Shown here piece by piece: positions 37,284 to 45,955 of a stretch of DNA of 46,800 nt (the first letter of the stretch is position 1; the number at the start of each line of letters is the position of its first letter). A program made the translations under genes and the position numbers. The notes under the pieces were generated by a model. That model was not told the origin of the DNA. It made no database searches and worked only from the letters and a program-made list of their open reading frames with translations. The stretch lies in the NCBI GenBank assembly GCA_017858325.1, contig JAFMBT010000012.1:1-46800 (forward strand), given 5' to 3'. The DNA is from Candidatus Planktophila sp. GTDB lineage: Bacteria; Actinomycetota; Actinomycetes; Nanopelagicales; Nanopelagicaceae.

Positions 37284-37862
37284 GTGCTACTTAGTGATCG
37301 CGATATCCGAAGTGAAATTTCCGCAGGGCGCGTAGGCGTCGAACCCTTCCATGAGGCGATGATCCAGCCATCTTCGGTCGATGTCAGGCTTGATAAGTTC
37401 TTTCGAGTCTTTGAAAACCACAAGTATTCGGTAATCGACCCATCTCTCGAGCAGCCAGAGCTGACACGTGAGGTCATCGCCGACGGCGCAGAGCCATTTA
37501 TCTTGCACCCAGGTGAATTTGTTCTCGCCAGCACATATGAAGTAATCACATTGCCAGATGACATCGCAGGTCGGCTCGAAGGAAAGTCTTCCTTGGGGCG
37601 TCTGGGTCTGCTCACACATTCAACTGCCGGTTTTATCGACCCAGGATTTTCAGGCCATATCACTTTAGAACTTTCGAATGTAGCAAATCTGCCAGTGAAA
37701 TTATTTGCAGGTATGAAGATCGGCCAACTCTGCCTGATCAAACTCTCCTCCCCGGCCGAGCACCCATATGGAAGCGAAAAGTACGGTTCGCGCTACCAGG
37801 GTCAGCGCGGCCCAACTCCGAGCCGTTCCTTCCTTAACTTCCATCGGAGTAAGATCGATTAA
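37284..37862 (+). CDS. dcd: dCTP deaminase, probably bifunctional with dUTPase
   Basis: A 192-residue trimeric enzyme. Key segments are [26 protein letters not shown] and [14 protein letters not shown], with the catalytic Glu in the last. In mycobacteria and archaea the same family converts dCTP to dUMP directly, and this sequence resembles that bifunctional group (for example GRLGLLTH). It provides dUMP for dTMP synthesis and limits dUTP. It starts with GTG at 37284. It is divergent from fadE5 and is followed after 43 bases by lemA. Confidence 0.93.
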   Translation: MLLSDRDIRSEISAGRVGVEPFHEAMIQPSSVDVRLDKFFRVFENHKYSVIDPSLEQPELTREVIADGAEPFILHPGEFVLASTYEVITLPDDIAGRLEGKSSLGRLGLLTHSTAGFIDPGFSGHITLELSNVANLPVKLFAGMKIGQLCLIKLSSPAEHPYGSEKYGSRYQGQRGPTPSRSFLNFHRSKID

Positions 37863-37868
37863 CCGATG

Positions 37869-37894
37869 AGGGAATATCCCTTTCGGTGAAGGGG
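37869..37894 (+). promoter_or_regulatory. Short alternative hairpins over the lemA ribosome site
   Basis: AGGGA (37869-37873) can pair with TCCCT (37877-37881), while overlapping CCCTT (37878-37882) can pair with AAGGG (37889-37893). The second pairing covers the lemA ribosome site AAGGGG. The two hairpins exclude each other, so they could act as a translation switch or link lemA to dcd translation. The stems are only 5 bp. Confidence 0.3.
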
Positions 37895-37905
37895 TTAGAA
37901 ACATT

Positions 37906-38457
37906 ATGGAAATCTTTATTATTCTCGGCATCATCGCACTTCTTGCAATCTTTGCTATCGCCCAATACAACCGACTTATTCGCCTGAATATAAGTGTCGA
38001 TGAAGCCTTTGCTCAGATCGAAGTGCAACTCACACGCCGTTTAGATTTAATCCCAAACCTTGTTGAAACTGTAAAAGGATATGCAGCGCACGAGCAAGCA
38101 ACATTCGATGCAGTAGTTTCGGCGCGAGCCAAGGCAACCTCAGCTACAGGAGTTGCAGATGTATCTGCAGCTGATGGCATGTTAACCCAAGCGCTACGCG
38201 GACTTCTTGCAGTTGCAGAGGCATATCCAGATCTGAAAGCGTCAACAAACTTTTTATCACTTCAGGAAGAACTCTCAACAACGGAGAACAAAGTGGCCTT
38301 TGCGCGCCAGTTCTATAACGACAATGTACGCGCACTCAACGAAGCGGTCGGAACTATTCCGACGAGCTTCTTCACTGGGCTTGCAAAGGTAAATGCACGT
38401 GACTTCTATGAAGTGGAAGATCCAGAGGCACGTAAAGCACCTAAGGTTAATTTCTAG
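37906..38457 (+). CDS. lemA: LemA family membrane protein
   Basis: A 183-residue LemA protein: one N-terminal membrane helix (about 3-20) and a helical domain with YNRLIRLNISVDEAFAQIEVQLTRR. Motif DLIPNLVETVKGYA is typical. LemA proteins have no clear biochemical role but are often encoded with HtpX or TPM proteins, and here htpX follows after 4 bases. The start is ATG at 37906, with AAGGGG 11 bases upstream. Probably faces the membrane together with HtpX. Confidence 0.93.
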   Translation: MEIFIILGIIALLAIFAIAQYNRLIRLNISVDEAFAQIEVQLTRRLDLIPNLVETVKGYAAHEQATFDAVVSARAKATSATGVADVSAADGMLTQALRGLLAVAEAYPDLKASTNFLSLQEELSTTENKVAFARQFYNDNVRALNEAVGTIPTSFFTGLAKVNARDFYEVEDPEARKAPKVNF

Positions 38458-38461
38458 ATAG

Positions 38462-39376
38462 ATGTCATCGAATTTTCGTAGCGCAGAGGGGGCAAATAAG
38501 CGTAAAACTTACCTTCTCCTTGCTGCCATGGGCGGGTTGACCTGGTTACTTGCCTACGCTGCCCTGACATATTTTGGCGCTGGTACGACATCGTTTATCG
38601 TGCCGATTGCCGTTGGAATCTCACTGATTGGTGTCTGGGGCTCGTATTACGGCTCAGATAAATTGGTGTTAAAGATGACAGGTGCTCAATTAATCACGCG
38701 TGAAGATAACCCCGAACTCTTTAATCTTATTGAAGAGGTTGTGGTTGCAAGTGGACTTCCCATGCCTAAAGTGGCGATCGTTAACGATGCAGCCCCGAAT
38801 GCTTTTGCCACTGGTCGAGATCCAGAACATGCTTTGATTGCATTTACCACTCGGATACTGGAAGTGATGGATCGAGACGAGTTACAAGGCGTTATCGCCC
38901 ACGAGATGGCACACGTCGCTAATCGCGACACCTTAGTTTCGGCGGTAGCTGCCACAACTGCTGGCGCAATTGCGATCCTTAGTGATTTCATGGCTCGTAT
39001 GATGTTCTTCGGTGGCGGGCGAAACCGACGAGATGGAAATGCAAACCCAATACTGCTTGTCATCTCACTCGCAATTATGATTTTAGCGCCCATTGCTGCG
39101 ATGCTCTTACGCAGTGCAATTTCTCGCAGGCGTGAATCTTTAGCAGATGCCACTGCGGTGTCATTTACACGAAACCCCACGGGACTTCGTCGTGCGCTAG
39201 AAACGCTAGCGAGAGATTCAACAGTTGTGCGTCAGCAATCAAATGCCGTTGCACACATTTGGATTGAATCACCTCTTGATGGCAAGGCAGTGTCAAAAAT
39301 GTTCTCTACCCACCCACCAATCGAAGAGCGGATTGAAACGCTACGCGCGATGGAGTTTTTGGGACCGCAACAGTAA
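38462..39376 (+). CDS. htpX: Protease HtpX homologue (M48 metalloprotease)
   Basis: A 304-residue membrane metalloprotease. Membrane segments are at about 17-37 and 42-60 and again at about 160-180 and 190-210. The zinc motif is HEMAH at 147-151 and the third ligand is probably the Glu in RRRESLADATA (about 219). HtpX degrades damaged membrane proteins. It is coupled to lemA. The convergent crgA gene follows after 14 bases. Confidence 0.95.
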   Translation: MSSNFRSAEGANKRKTYLLLAAMGGLTWLLAYAALTYFGAGTTSFIVPIAVGISLIGVWGSYYGSDKLVLKMTGAQLITREDNPELFNLIEEVVVASGLPMPKVAIVNDAAPNAFATGRDPEHALIAFTTRILEVMDRDELQGVIAHEMAHVANRDTLVSAVAATTAGAIAILSDFMARMMFFGGGRNRRDGNANPILLVISLAIMILAPIAAMLLRSAISRRRESLADATAVSFTRNPTGLRRALETLARDSTVVRQQSNAVAHIWIESPLDGKAVSKMFSTHPPIEERIETLRAMEFLGPQQ

Positions 39377-39390
39377 GTAAAAGCTCTGAG

Positions 39391-39657
39391 TTAGCGCCAT
39401 TTTGTGGCGAGCGAGAAACCAATACCGATGAAGGTAAAACCAACGACCATATTCCAGGCGGCGATTCCAGGGATGGGATATCGAGTTTCGGTGACGTAAA
39501 AAATGACAATCCAGAGGAGGCCAATGAGGAAATTTGCGATCATCACAGGAGCAAGCCATACCGGGCTCTCTAACGGTGCATGTGGTTCATCCATATGCAG
39601 CTGCTCATCATGAGCATGTGACTCTTGGACTTTTTTACGCAATTTTGATTTAGGCAT
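39391..39657 (-). CDS. crgA: Cell division protein CrgA
   Basis: An 88-residue CrgA with a basic N-terminus (MPKSKLRKKV), an acidic/His-rich stretch and two membrane helices (about 33-53 and 64-83). The core WLAPVMIANFLIGLLWIV and the C-terminal GFTFIGIGFSLATKWR are characteristic. In mycobacteria and streptomycetes it recruits division and septal peptidoglycan enzymes. It is divergent from trpG, as in mycobacteria, where crgA and trpG lie near pknB. Confidence 0.93.
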   Translation of the reverse strand: MPKSKLRKKVQESHAHDEQLHMDEPHAPLESPVWLAPVMIANFLIGLLWIVIFYVTETRYPIPGIAAWNMVVGFTFIGIGFSLATKWR

Positions 39658-39746
39658 GGCCTCAGATTACACGGGCAGGGGGTGATAGCGCCACATCGCC
39701 AAATTAGAGGTAACGGGATTGGGGGGTAATAGGCAAGAATGGAGCC

Positions 39747-40373
39747 ATGACTCGCATTCTCGTCGTCGATAACTATGACTCATTTGTCTTTAATCTGGTG
39801 CAATACCTGCAACAGTTGGGTGCAGAGTGCACCGTTTTTCGCAACGATGAGGTCGAAGCAGTAGAGGCTCAGAATTTTGATGGAGTGCTTATCTCCCCAG
39901 GACCTGGAACCCCAGAAGAGGCTGGCGTTAGCGTTGCGATGATTAATTACTGCGCGCAGAATTCAATTCCACTTTTTGGTGTCTGTTTAGGCCATCAAGC
40001 TATCGGTGTTGCCTTTGGTGCAACTGTTTCTCGTGCACCCGAACTTTTACATGGCAAGACCTCGTTAATTAAACATAACGGAGCAGGAGTCTTGAAAACT
40101 CTGCCATCACCATTTACCGCAACTCGTTATCACTCTCTTGCAGTGGAAGAACAAACTATCGGAGACGAGTTAGAGATAACCGGTAGAACAGAGTCGGGTG
40201 TAGTGATGTCGATGCGTCACAAAAGCTTACCTATCGAAGGTGTGCAATTTCATCCTGAGTCAGTTCTTACCGAACATGGTCACCTTATGCTGGCAAACTG
40301 GTTAACAGGGTGCGGGGATAAGGAAGCGCTCGCAAAATCAGTGGGTCTAGCACCAGTACTTGGAAAAGCTTAA
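39747..40373 (+). CDS. trpG: Anthranilate/aminodeoxychorismate synthase component II (glutamine amidotransferase)
   Basis: A 208-residue class I glutamine amidotransferase that supplies ammonia. The nucleophile is Cys79 in FGVCLGHQAIG, and the His-Glu pair is in VQFHPESVLTEHG (about 170-182). The partner, TrpE or PabB, is not in the window, so tryptophan or folate synthesis cannot be separated; the enzyme may serve both. It has the position next to pknB seen in mycobacteria. Its stop overlaps the pknB stop by four bases. Confidence 0.9.
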   Translation: MTRILVVDNYDSFVFNLVQYLQQLGAECTVFRNDEVEAVEAQNFDGVLISPGPGTPEEAGVSVAMINYCAQNSIPLFGVCLGHQAIGVAFGATVSRAPELLHGKTSLIKHNGAGVLKTLPSPFTATRYHSLAVEEQTIGDELEITGRTESGVVMSMRHKSLPIEGVQFHPESVLTEHGHLMLANWLTGCGDKEALAKSVGLAPVLGKA

Positions 40374-41926
40374 GGCGAAGGCGCGCGATTAATTGTAATT
40401 GTTACTGAGTTACCGATTGTTTGCGTAGTGCCAGCTTCAGGAGCTTGGCGAATTACTACATCAATCGGTTGAGTTGGGTCATAGTCGTAGAACTCTTTGA
40501 AGAGAAAGTCTGAGTTGAAGAGAAGAGTTTTTGCTTGGATTGCTTCAATGCCAACAAGATTTGGTACTTCAACTTCACCATTTGCAATTGTCAGAATTAC
40601 CCCAGATCCTGCTGTAATAGTCGAGCCTGCAAGTGGAGTAACTTCCAAGACAGTGCCTTGCGCCTCCTTTGATGAGGTAGCAATTGTTTGTGAGACCACC
40701 AAGCCAACAGCGGCTAGCGCGGCGCGTGCATCGGTAAGATCAAGTCCAATTAGCCCATCAGGAACAATTGCATTTCCTGGACCATCAGAGATCGTGAGCA
40801 CAACACCCGAACCTGGGCGAATATCACTTGATGCAAGTGGAATCTGACTTGCTATTCGTCCGGCGGGAATTCGCGGGTCATGTGCGCGCGTGACTGTAAC
40901 TACATATTCATTAAGTGCTTCACGTGCCTGATCTTCTGTCAAACCAATTACGTTGGGGAGTTCAAAGCCAACACTTGGCTCTGATGCTCCATTTACGGAA
41001 AGTCCCACTATCGCCAAGAGAGAGGCGATTAGGACAGAAACACCGGCGATAATAAAGCTACGGCGCTTGAAAGGATATGCGCGCGCAATTTTTGTAGTGA
41101 CCTGAACGCCATCTCTTAAACGTTTAAGATCTGCCAACATAGAGAGCGCATCTTGATAGCGCGCATCTGGACTCTTACTCAGCGCGACAGCAAGTACTGT
41201 CTCAACATCGGCCGGTAAATCAGGCTGAATCGAACGCACAGGCGGGAACTGCCCTGATACATGTTGTAGCGCAATTGAAACAGGGGTCTCTCCTGTAAAT
41301 GGAGGGCGTCCTGTAAGAAGTTCATAGAGCAGACAACCGGTTGAATAGAGATCACTTCGTGCATCTGCAACTGAACCCTGTGCTTGCTCTGGCGAAAGAT
41401 ATTGCGCTGTGCCGACAATGTTCCATGTACTTGTAAGTGTGGCTCCTAGATCATCGATCGCCCGAGCAATGCCGAAATCCATTACCTTCACATCACCGTT
41501 GCCGGTGATCATGATGTTGGCAGGTTTTATATCGCGGTGAACAATTCCGCGCATATGGGAGTAATCAAGAGCTTCAAGGACTCCGATGACAATCTCGAGC
41601 GCACGATCACATGCAACGCGCTCACCGTTGTGAATGAGTTCGCGCAAGGTATGCCCGGTGACTAACTCCATCACAATATATGGCGCAGGATCTTCCCCAG
41701 AATCATAGACAGCGACAATGCCTGGGTGATTCAAACCAGCAGCAGCCTTCGCCTCTTTTCGAAAGCGCGCAACAAAGGAAGGGTCTTGTGCCAAATCACT
41801 ACGGAGTATTTTGACGGCGACTTCACGCGAAAGGCGTTGATCTTGCGCGGTATAGACATCTGCCATTCCGCCCGTGCCAATCATTTGGCCAAGAAGATAA
41901 CGATCACCTAAGAGTTTTGCGATCAT
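40370..41926 (-). CDS. pknB: Serine/threonine protein kinase PknB with PASTA domains
   Basis: A 518-residue receptor kinase. The kinase domain (about 9-270) shows the Gly-rich loop GTGGMADVY (17-25), Lys39, HRDIKPANI (130-138) and DFG (150-152), with a Thr-rich activation loop. A juxtamembrane stretch precedes one membrane helix (about 291-313). The outside has three PASTA modules (about 322-385, 390-450, 453-515), one fewer than mycobacterial PknB. PASTA domains sense muropeptides or lipid II. The ATG overlaps pstP by four bases. It probably controls cell-wall synthesis, with CwlM, encoded in this window, as a candidate target. Confidence 0.97.
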   Translation of the reverse strand: MIAKLLGDRYLLGQMIGTGGMADVYTAQDQRLSREVAVKILRSDLAQDPSFVARFRKEAKAAAGLNHPGIVAVYDSGEDPAPYIVMELVTGHTLRELIHNGERVACDRALEIVIGVLEALDYSHMRGIVHRDIKPANIMITGNGDVKVMDFGIARAIDDLGATLTSTWNIVGTAQYLSPEQAQGSVADARSDLYSTGCLLYELLTGRPPFTGETPVSIALQHVSGQFPPVRSIQPDLPADVETVLAVALSKSPDARYQDALSMLADLKRLRDGVQVTTKIARAYPFKRRSFIIAGVSVLIASLLAIVGLSVNGASEPSVGFELPNVIGLTEDQAREALNEYVVTVTRAHDPRIPAGRIASQIPLASSDIRPGSGVVLTISDGPGNAIVPDGLIGLDLTDARAALAAVGLVVSQTIATSSKEAQGTVLEVTPLAGSTITAGSGVILTIANGEVEVPNLVGIEAIQAKTLLFNSDFLFKEFYDYDPTQPIDVVIRQAPEAGTTQTIGNSVTITINRAPSP

Positions 41927-42705
41927 AAGAGCGCCGTTCCGAAAAGCTCGAGGTTTTCATCGCGTGGCTGGCCGGTAGCGATATCGGCAACAATAACGGT
42001 GACATTATCTGGCGCGCCTTGCACATATGCGGCATCAACTAGGGCAGTCACCGCATCATCCGGTGAAAGCGACTGGGCTAGAGAAAAAATCTTCTGATCA
42101 TCGAGAACGCCTGAAAGTCCATCACTGCAGAGGATAAATCGATCAGAGTCGTGGGCGTCAAAGAGATGTAGCCCAATTGAGAGTGAGCCAGCGCCCATGA
42201 GCGCTTGTGTCAACATAGATCGTTGCGGATGTTCTGCCACATCCTTAGCCTCAATAGTTCCAGCCGCTAACAACTCTTGCATCACAGTGTGATCGACGCT
42301 CAATTGCTCAATAGTTGTGCCTTGAATTCGGTAGAGCCGCGAGTCTCCGATATGAAGGAGGGCTAATTTGTTATCACGAATAAAGAGAGATGTGAGAGTT
42401 GTGCCCAATCCAACTAAATCCGGATCTTCATCGCTCGCCTCTTTCAGCGCTTCATCAATATCCTCAATGGATGAATTAAAGAGATCATCTGCCGAGTCTT
42501 GATCGACTTCTTGATCTAAAAAAATTGCTGCTCTGCGAGCAAGTACTAAGAGTGCAATCGAAGATGCAACTTCTCCTCCAGCATGTCCACCCATACCATC
42601 GGCAACTGCAAGCAGGCGCGGATGAGTGAGTGCTCCATCTTCATTTCCATTACGAACCAATCCAATAGCCGAGCGCGCAGCGCTTTGGAAATAGAGGCTA
42701 TTCAT
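41923..42705 (-). CDS. pstP: PP2C-family Ser/Thr protein phosphatase PstP-like
   Basis: A 260-residue PPM phosphatase. Metal-binding motifs are RNGNEDG (about 18-24), ADGMGGHAGG (35-44), CSDGLSG and DNVTVIVAD. It reverses phosphorylation by PknB. In mycobacteria PstP has a membrane helix and an extracytoplasmic domain; here the protein ends with the catalytic domain, so it is soluble. It is the first gene of a pstP-pknB pair. FHA, rodA, pbpA and pknA, which share the mycobacterial operon, are absent here. It is divergent from pheA across 58 bases. Confidence 0.95.
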   Translation of the reverse strand: MNSLYFQSAARSAIGLVRNGNEDGALTHPRLLAVADGMGGHAGGEVASSIALLVLARRAAIFLDQEVDQDSADDLFNSSIEDIDEALKEASDEDPDLVGLGTTLTSLFIRDNKLALLHIGDSRLYRIQGTTIEQLSVDHTVMQELLAAGTIEAKDVAEHPQRSMLTQALMGAGSLSIGLHLFDAHDSDRFILCSDGLSGVLDDQKIFSLAQSLSPDDAVTALVDAAYVQGAPDNVTVIVADIATGQPRDENLELFGTALL

Positions 42706-42763
42706 AATAGGTAAGCCTAATGGCAGGTGAGATCGAAGTACCGCGCTCGGCTATCCTTAGGCA

Positions 42764-43591
42764 GTGAGCACATATGCCTATCTCGGCCCAGTAGGGACAT
42801 TTACCGAGGCCGCTCTCAAGAAAATAAGTACAGAAGCAGATTCCCGTGTTCCTTATGCAAATGTGACTGCAGCCCTTGATGCTGTGCGCACAGGGGAAGC
42901 TGCCTACGCGCTGGTCCCGATCGAGAATTCTGTGGAAGGCGTCGTTGCCCGCACATTAGATGAACTAGCAACGGGAGCGCCTCTTGTTATTGCCGGAGAA
43001 GTAACGTTGCCCGTCTCTTTTGCATTGATGTCCTTACCGGGCAGAACAGAGATTTCTACAATTGCAACACATCCACATGCAGAGGCACAGTGTCGGACCT
43101 ATATTGCACAACGCTATCCGCATGCGGAGTTGGTTCCGACAACATCAACTGCAGCGGCAGCGCAGGCACTTTCGCGCGGAGAGTTTGATGCTGCCATCGC
43201 ATCTAGCGCTGCGGCAGAACACTTTGGTCTAACAATCATCGAAGAAAATATTGGTGATAACGATGGAGCAGTAACTCGATTTGTATTAGTCCAAAAACCT
43301 GGCCAGATACCAAAGCCAACCGGTGATGACCGAACCTCTGTTGCGCTCTTTATCGATGGCGCTCGCGCTGGCGCACTTCTTGAAATTCTCACAGTTTTTG
43401 CAAACTACAACGTGAATCTGACATTTATTCAAAGTCGCCCTACAGGTCGCGAACTCGGCCACTATCATTTTATTATTGATGTCGAAGGACATTGCCAGGA
43501 TGAACCAGTTGCCAAATCTCTGAGCGAGCTTGGGGAGATTTGTGATGAGATTAGGTTTTTGGGTTCATATCCACGAGAGGCGCAAAAATGA
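42764..43591 (+). CDS. pheA: Prephenate dehydratase
   Basis: A 275-residue prephenate dehydratase that makes phenylpyruvate for phenylalanine. The catalytic domain (about 1-180) begins [16 protein letters not shown] and contains [10 protein letters not shown] and the catalytic GAVTRFVLV. An ACT domain follows (about 190-265). Its Phe-binding motif reads QSRPTG where most family members have ESRP, so feedback control may differ. It starts with GTG at 42764 and overlaps serS by four bases. Confidence 0.95.
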   Translation: MSTYAYLGPVGTFTEAALKKISTEADSRVPYANVTAALDAVRTGEAAYALVPIENSVEGVVARTLDELATGAPLVIAGEVTLPVSFALMSLPGRTEISTIATHPHAEAQCRTYIAQRYPHAELVPTTSTAAAAQALSRGEFDAAIASSAAAEHFGLTIIEENIGDNDGAVTRFVLVQKPGQIPKPTGDDRTSVALFIDGARAGALLEILTVFANYNVNLTFIQSRPTGRELGHYHFIIDVEGHCQDEPVAKSLSELGEICDEIRFLGSYPREAQK

Positions 43592-44856
43592 TTGACCTTA
43601 AATTTCTCCGTGAAAACCCTGATGTAGTCCGCGCATCCCAGAAAGGGCGTGGCGAAGATGTAACCATCGTAGATAAAGTTCTTGCTAGCGATGATGCTAA
43701 ACGTGTCGCCATTACTGAATTCGAGCAGTTAAGAGCTCAACAGAATGTCCTTTCAAAATCTGTCGGTGCGGCAAGTGGAGATGAAAAAGTAGCGCTATTG
43801 GCTAATTCAAAAGAGTTGGCAGAGAAGGTAAAGGCCGCTGATGCCAAACGTGCCGAGCTTGAAGCGGTAGCGCTTTCTCATGCGATGGTTATCTCAAATA
43901 TTTTAGATCCAGAAGTACCAATTGGTGGAGAAGAAGATTTTGTAGTCATCGAGCACGTTGGAACACCCCGTGATTTTTCTAGCGCTGGATTTGTACCAAA
44001 AGATCACGTCGAACTCGGCAAACTTCTTGGCGCCATTGATACAGAACGCGGTGCAAAAGTTTCCGGTTCACGTTCGTATTATCTGACCGGAGTCGGAGCG
44101 CTCCTGGAATTCGCGCTCGTGAACTATGCAATTTCATCGGCAACCAAGGCGGGATTTATTCCTGTTATTCCACCTGTTTTGGTAAAGCCGGCAGCTATGG
44201 AAGGCACTGGGTTTCTGGGACAAGCTGCCGAAAATGTTTACCACTTAGAGAAGGATGACTATTACTTGGTGGGCACCAGTGAAGTTCCATTAGCAGCCTT
44301 TCATATGGATGAAGTTCTCGATGTGGCAAAACTTCCATTGCGATACGCCGGATACTCCTCATGTTTTCGCCGCGAAGCCGGCAGCTATGGTAAAGATACG
44401 CGTGGAATTATTCGCGTCCATCAATTTGATAAAGTTGAAATGTTCTCATTCTGTAAACCAGAAGAGGCTAAGCAGGAGCATCAAAGACTTTTACAGTGGG
44501 AGAAAGATTTCCTCAATGCTATGGAGATTCCATATCGCGTGATCGATGTCGCTTCAGGTGATCTAGGCTCTAGCGCTAACCGTAAGTTTGATATTGAGGC
44601 GTGGATCCCGACGCAGGATGCGTATCGTGAGGTGACAAGCACATCAAATTGCACCGAATTTCAGGGTCGCCGCTTAAACATTAGATATAAAGATAGTGAT
44701 GGCACAAAAGCTATTGCCACCCTTAATGGAACCCTCGTAGCAATTCCCCGCATGATTGTTGCGATTTTAGAGAATCATCAAAATGCTGATGGAACAGTAA
44801 ATGTTCCTGCTGCCCTGCAACCATTTTTAGGCATGACACGATTTGAGCTTGTGTGA
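43588..44856 (+). CDS. serS: Serine-tRNA ligase
   Basis: A 422-residue class II synthetase. The N-terminal coiled-coil arm (about 30-105) is typical of SerRS and binds the long variable arm of tRNA-Ser. Class II motifs are visible: [36 protein letters not shown] (motif 2) and [16 protein letters not shown] (motif 3). It overlaps pheA and the HAD gene by four bases each (ATGA and GTGA). A tRNA-Ser gene lies 0.9 kb downstream. Confidence 0.98.
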   Translation: MIDLKFLRENPDVVRASQKGRGEDVTIVDKVLASDDAKRVAITEFEQLRAQQNVLSKSVGAASGDEKVALLANSKELAEKVKAADAKRAELEAVALSHAMVISNILDPEVPIGGEEDFVVIEHVGTPRDFSSAGFVPKDHVELGKLLGAIDTERGAKVSGSRSYYLTGVGALLEFALVNYAISSATKAGFIPVIPPVLVKPAAMEGTGFLGQAAENVYHLEKDDYYLVGTSEVPLAAFHMDEVLDVAKLPLRYAGYSSCFRREAGSYGKDTRGIIRVHQFDKVEMFSFCKPEEAKQEHQRLLQWEKDFLNAMEIPYRVIDVASGDLGSSANRKFDIEAWIPTQDAYREVTSTSNCTEFQGRRLNIRYKDSDGTKAIATLNGTLVAIPRMIVAILENHQNADGTVNVPAALQPFLGMTRFELV

Positions 44857-45674
44857 ATCTAGGAGAAACTCGCCCCAAGCTTATTGCTACTGATCTAGAT
44901 GGAACGATTGTTCATCATGACGGGACAATTACTGAACGCACGCTTGCAGCTTTTTCGCGCGCCCGTGAATTAGGGGTTGAGATTTGGTTTATTACCGGGC
45001 GCCCTCCACGTTGGATGGGCGAGATAAAAGACGCTTTCGGTTATGGAAATGCAATCTGTTGCAACGGCGCGATGCATTACGACTTAATGAATGGAAACTC
45101 TATTGAAGAGTGGGCGATTCCTGATGATCTTTTGCTCGAGACAATCAAACGCTTGCGCAGATCAATTCCAGGAGTTGCATTTGCAATTGAGTCACATAAT
45201 TTTTTCAAACGAGAAAAATCATATGTAGCAGTCTGGGATGCCGGTATTGATCACAATGGATGTAACCAGATAGAAGAAGTACTCACTCTTCCAATTTTGA
45301 AAATGCTCGTTCGTTGCCAAGGCAACGATTTCACTTCAGATGAAATGTTAGAAATTGCAGTTCGTGAAATTGGTGACCTAGTAACGATCACGCACTCAAG
45401 TGCTACAGCCTCACTGCTCGAAATTTCAGCTAAAGGAGTTTCAAAGGGTGAAACATTGGCGCTGATGGCTGGCAGGCTAGGCTTTTCAGCCGATGAATGT
45501 GTTTCATTTGGAGATAACCCAAATGATTTTTCAATGCTTGAGTGGTGTGGTCGCTCGTATGCAATGTCTGATGGACATGCCGATGCACCACACTATGCAA
45601 AAGATGTGGCTGAACCATGCACAGTAGATGGCGTCGCTAAGATCATTGAAAAATTACTCGACCTGCCTGCCTAA
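44853..45674 (+). CDS. HAD-superfamily hydrolase, Cof/subfamily IIB
   Basis: A 273-residue HAD phosphatase. Motif I is TDLDGTIV (nucleophile Asp and general-acid Asp), motif II is ITGRPPRW and motif IV is [12 protein letters not shown]2-type cap domain (about 85-190) marks it as subfamily IIB, which acts on sugar phosphates, FMN or similar small compounds. Substrate unknown. The start is GTG at 44853, overlapping the serS stop. It is in the pheA-serS operon and is followed by tRNA-Ser. Confidence 0.9.
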   Translation: MNLGETRPKLIATDLDGTIVHHDGTITERTLAAFSRARELGVEIWFITGRPPRWMGEIKDAFGYGNAICCNGAMHYDLMNGNSIEEWAIPDDLLLETIKRLRRSIPGVAFAIESHNFFKREKSYVAVWDAGIDHNGCNQIEEVLTLPILKMLVRCQGNDFTSDEMLEIAVREIGDLVTITHSSATASLLEISAKGVSKGETLALMAGRLGFSADECVSFGDNPNDFSMLEWCGRSYAMSDGHADAPHYAKDVAEPCTVDGVAKIIEKLLDLPA

Positions 45675-45722
45675 GATCTGCCGATTTTTTAGATACGCCT
45701 TTTGTCATGTAGCCTCTCCCAC

Positions 45723-45808
45723 GGAGGGCTCGCATAGCGGCCGAGTGCACCGGTCTTGAAAACCGGCAGGTGAAAGCCTCGTGGGTTCAAATCCCACGCC
45801 CTCCGCCA
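45723..45808 (+). tRNA. tRNA-Ser (anticodon TGA)
   Basis: An 86-nt tRNA with CCA encoded (45806-45808). The acceptor stem is GGAGGGC/GCCCTCC, the anticodon stem is CCGGT/ACCGG around loop CTTGAAA (TGA), the long variable arm is CAGGTGAAAGCCTC and the discriminator is G. All fit serine tRNA reading UCN codons. It lies 48 bases after the HAD gene and upstream of the Sdh genes. Confidence 0.97.
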
Positions 45809-45836
45809 GTTTTATTTGCCTACACTGATTTATCTG

Positions 45837-45946
45837 TGGCTGACTTCATAGCCAGTACACGGGCAACCACCTAGCATCTTCGCCTTAATCGGCGCACACT
45901 TGCCCTATTAAAGCCACCCAGTTGTGGTGAGAGCGGGCAAAAGGGG
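45837..45946 (+). promoter_or_regulatory. Structured leader before the succinate dehydrogenase genes
   Basis: The gap at 45809-45955 has several inverted repeats: TGGCT/AGCCA (45837-45854), CGCC/GGCG (45881-45894) and CCAC/GTGG (45914-45927). The central TTGCCC (45900-45905) can pair with GGGCAA at 45861-45866 or at 45935-45940. The two forms exclude each other, and the second ends next to the ribosome site AAGGGG (45941-45946). This resembles an attenuator or riboswitch layout. No known riboswitch class is recognised. Confidence 0.4.
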
Positions 45947-45955
45947 TATTAAAGA

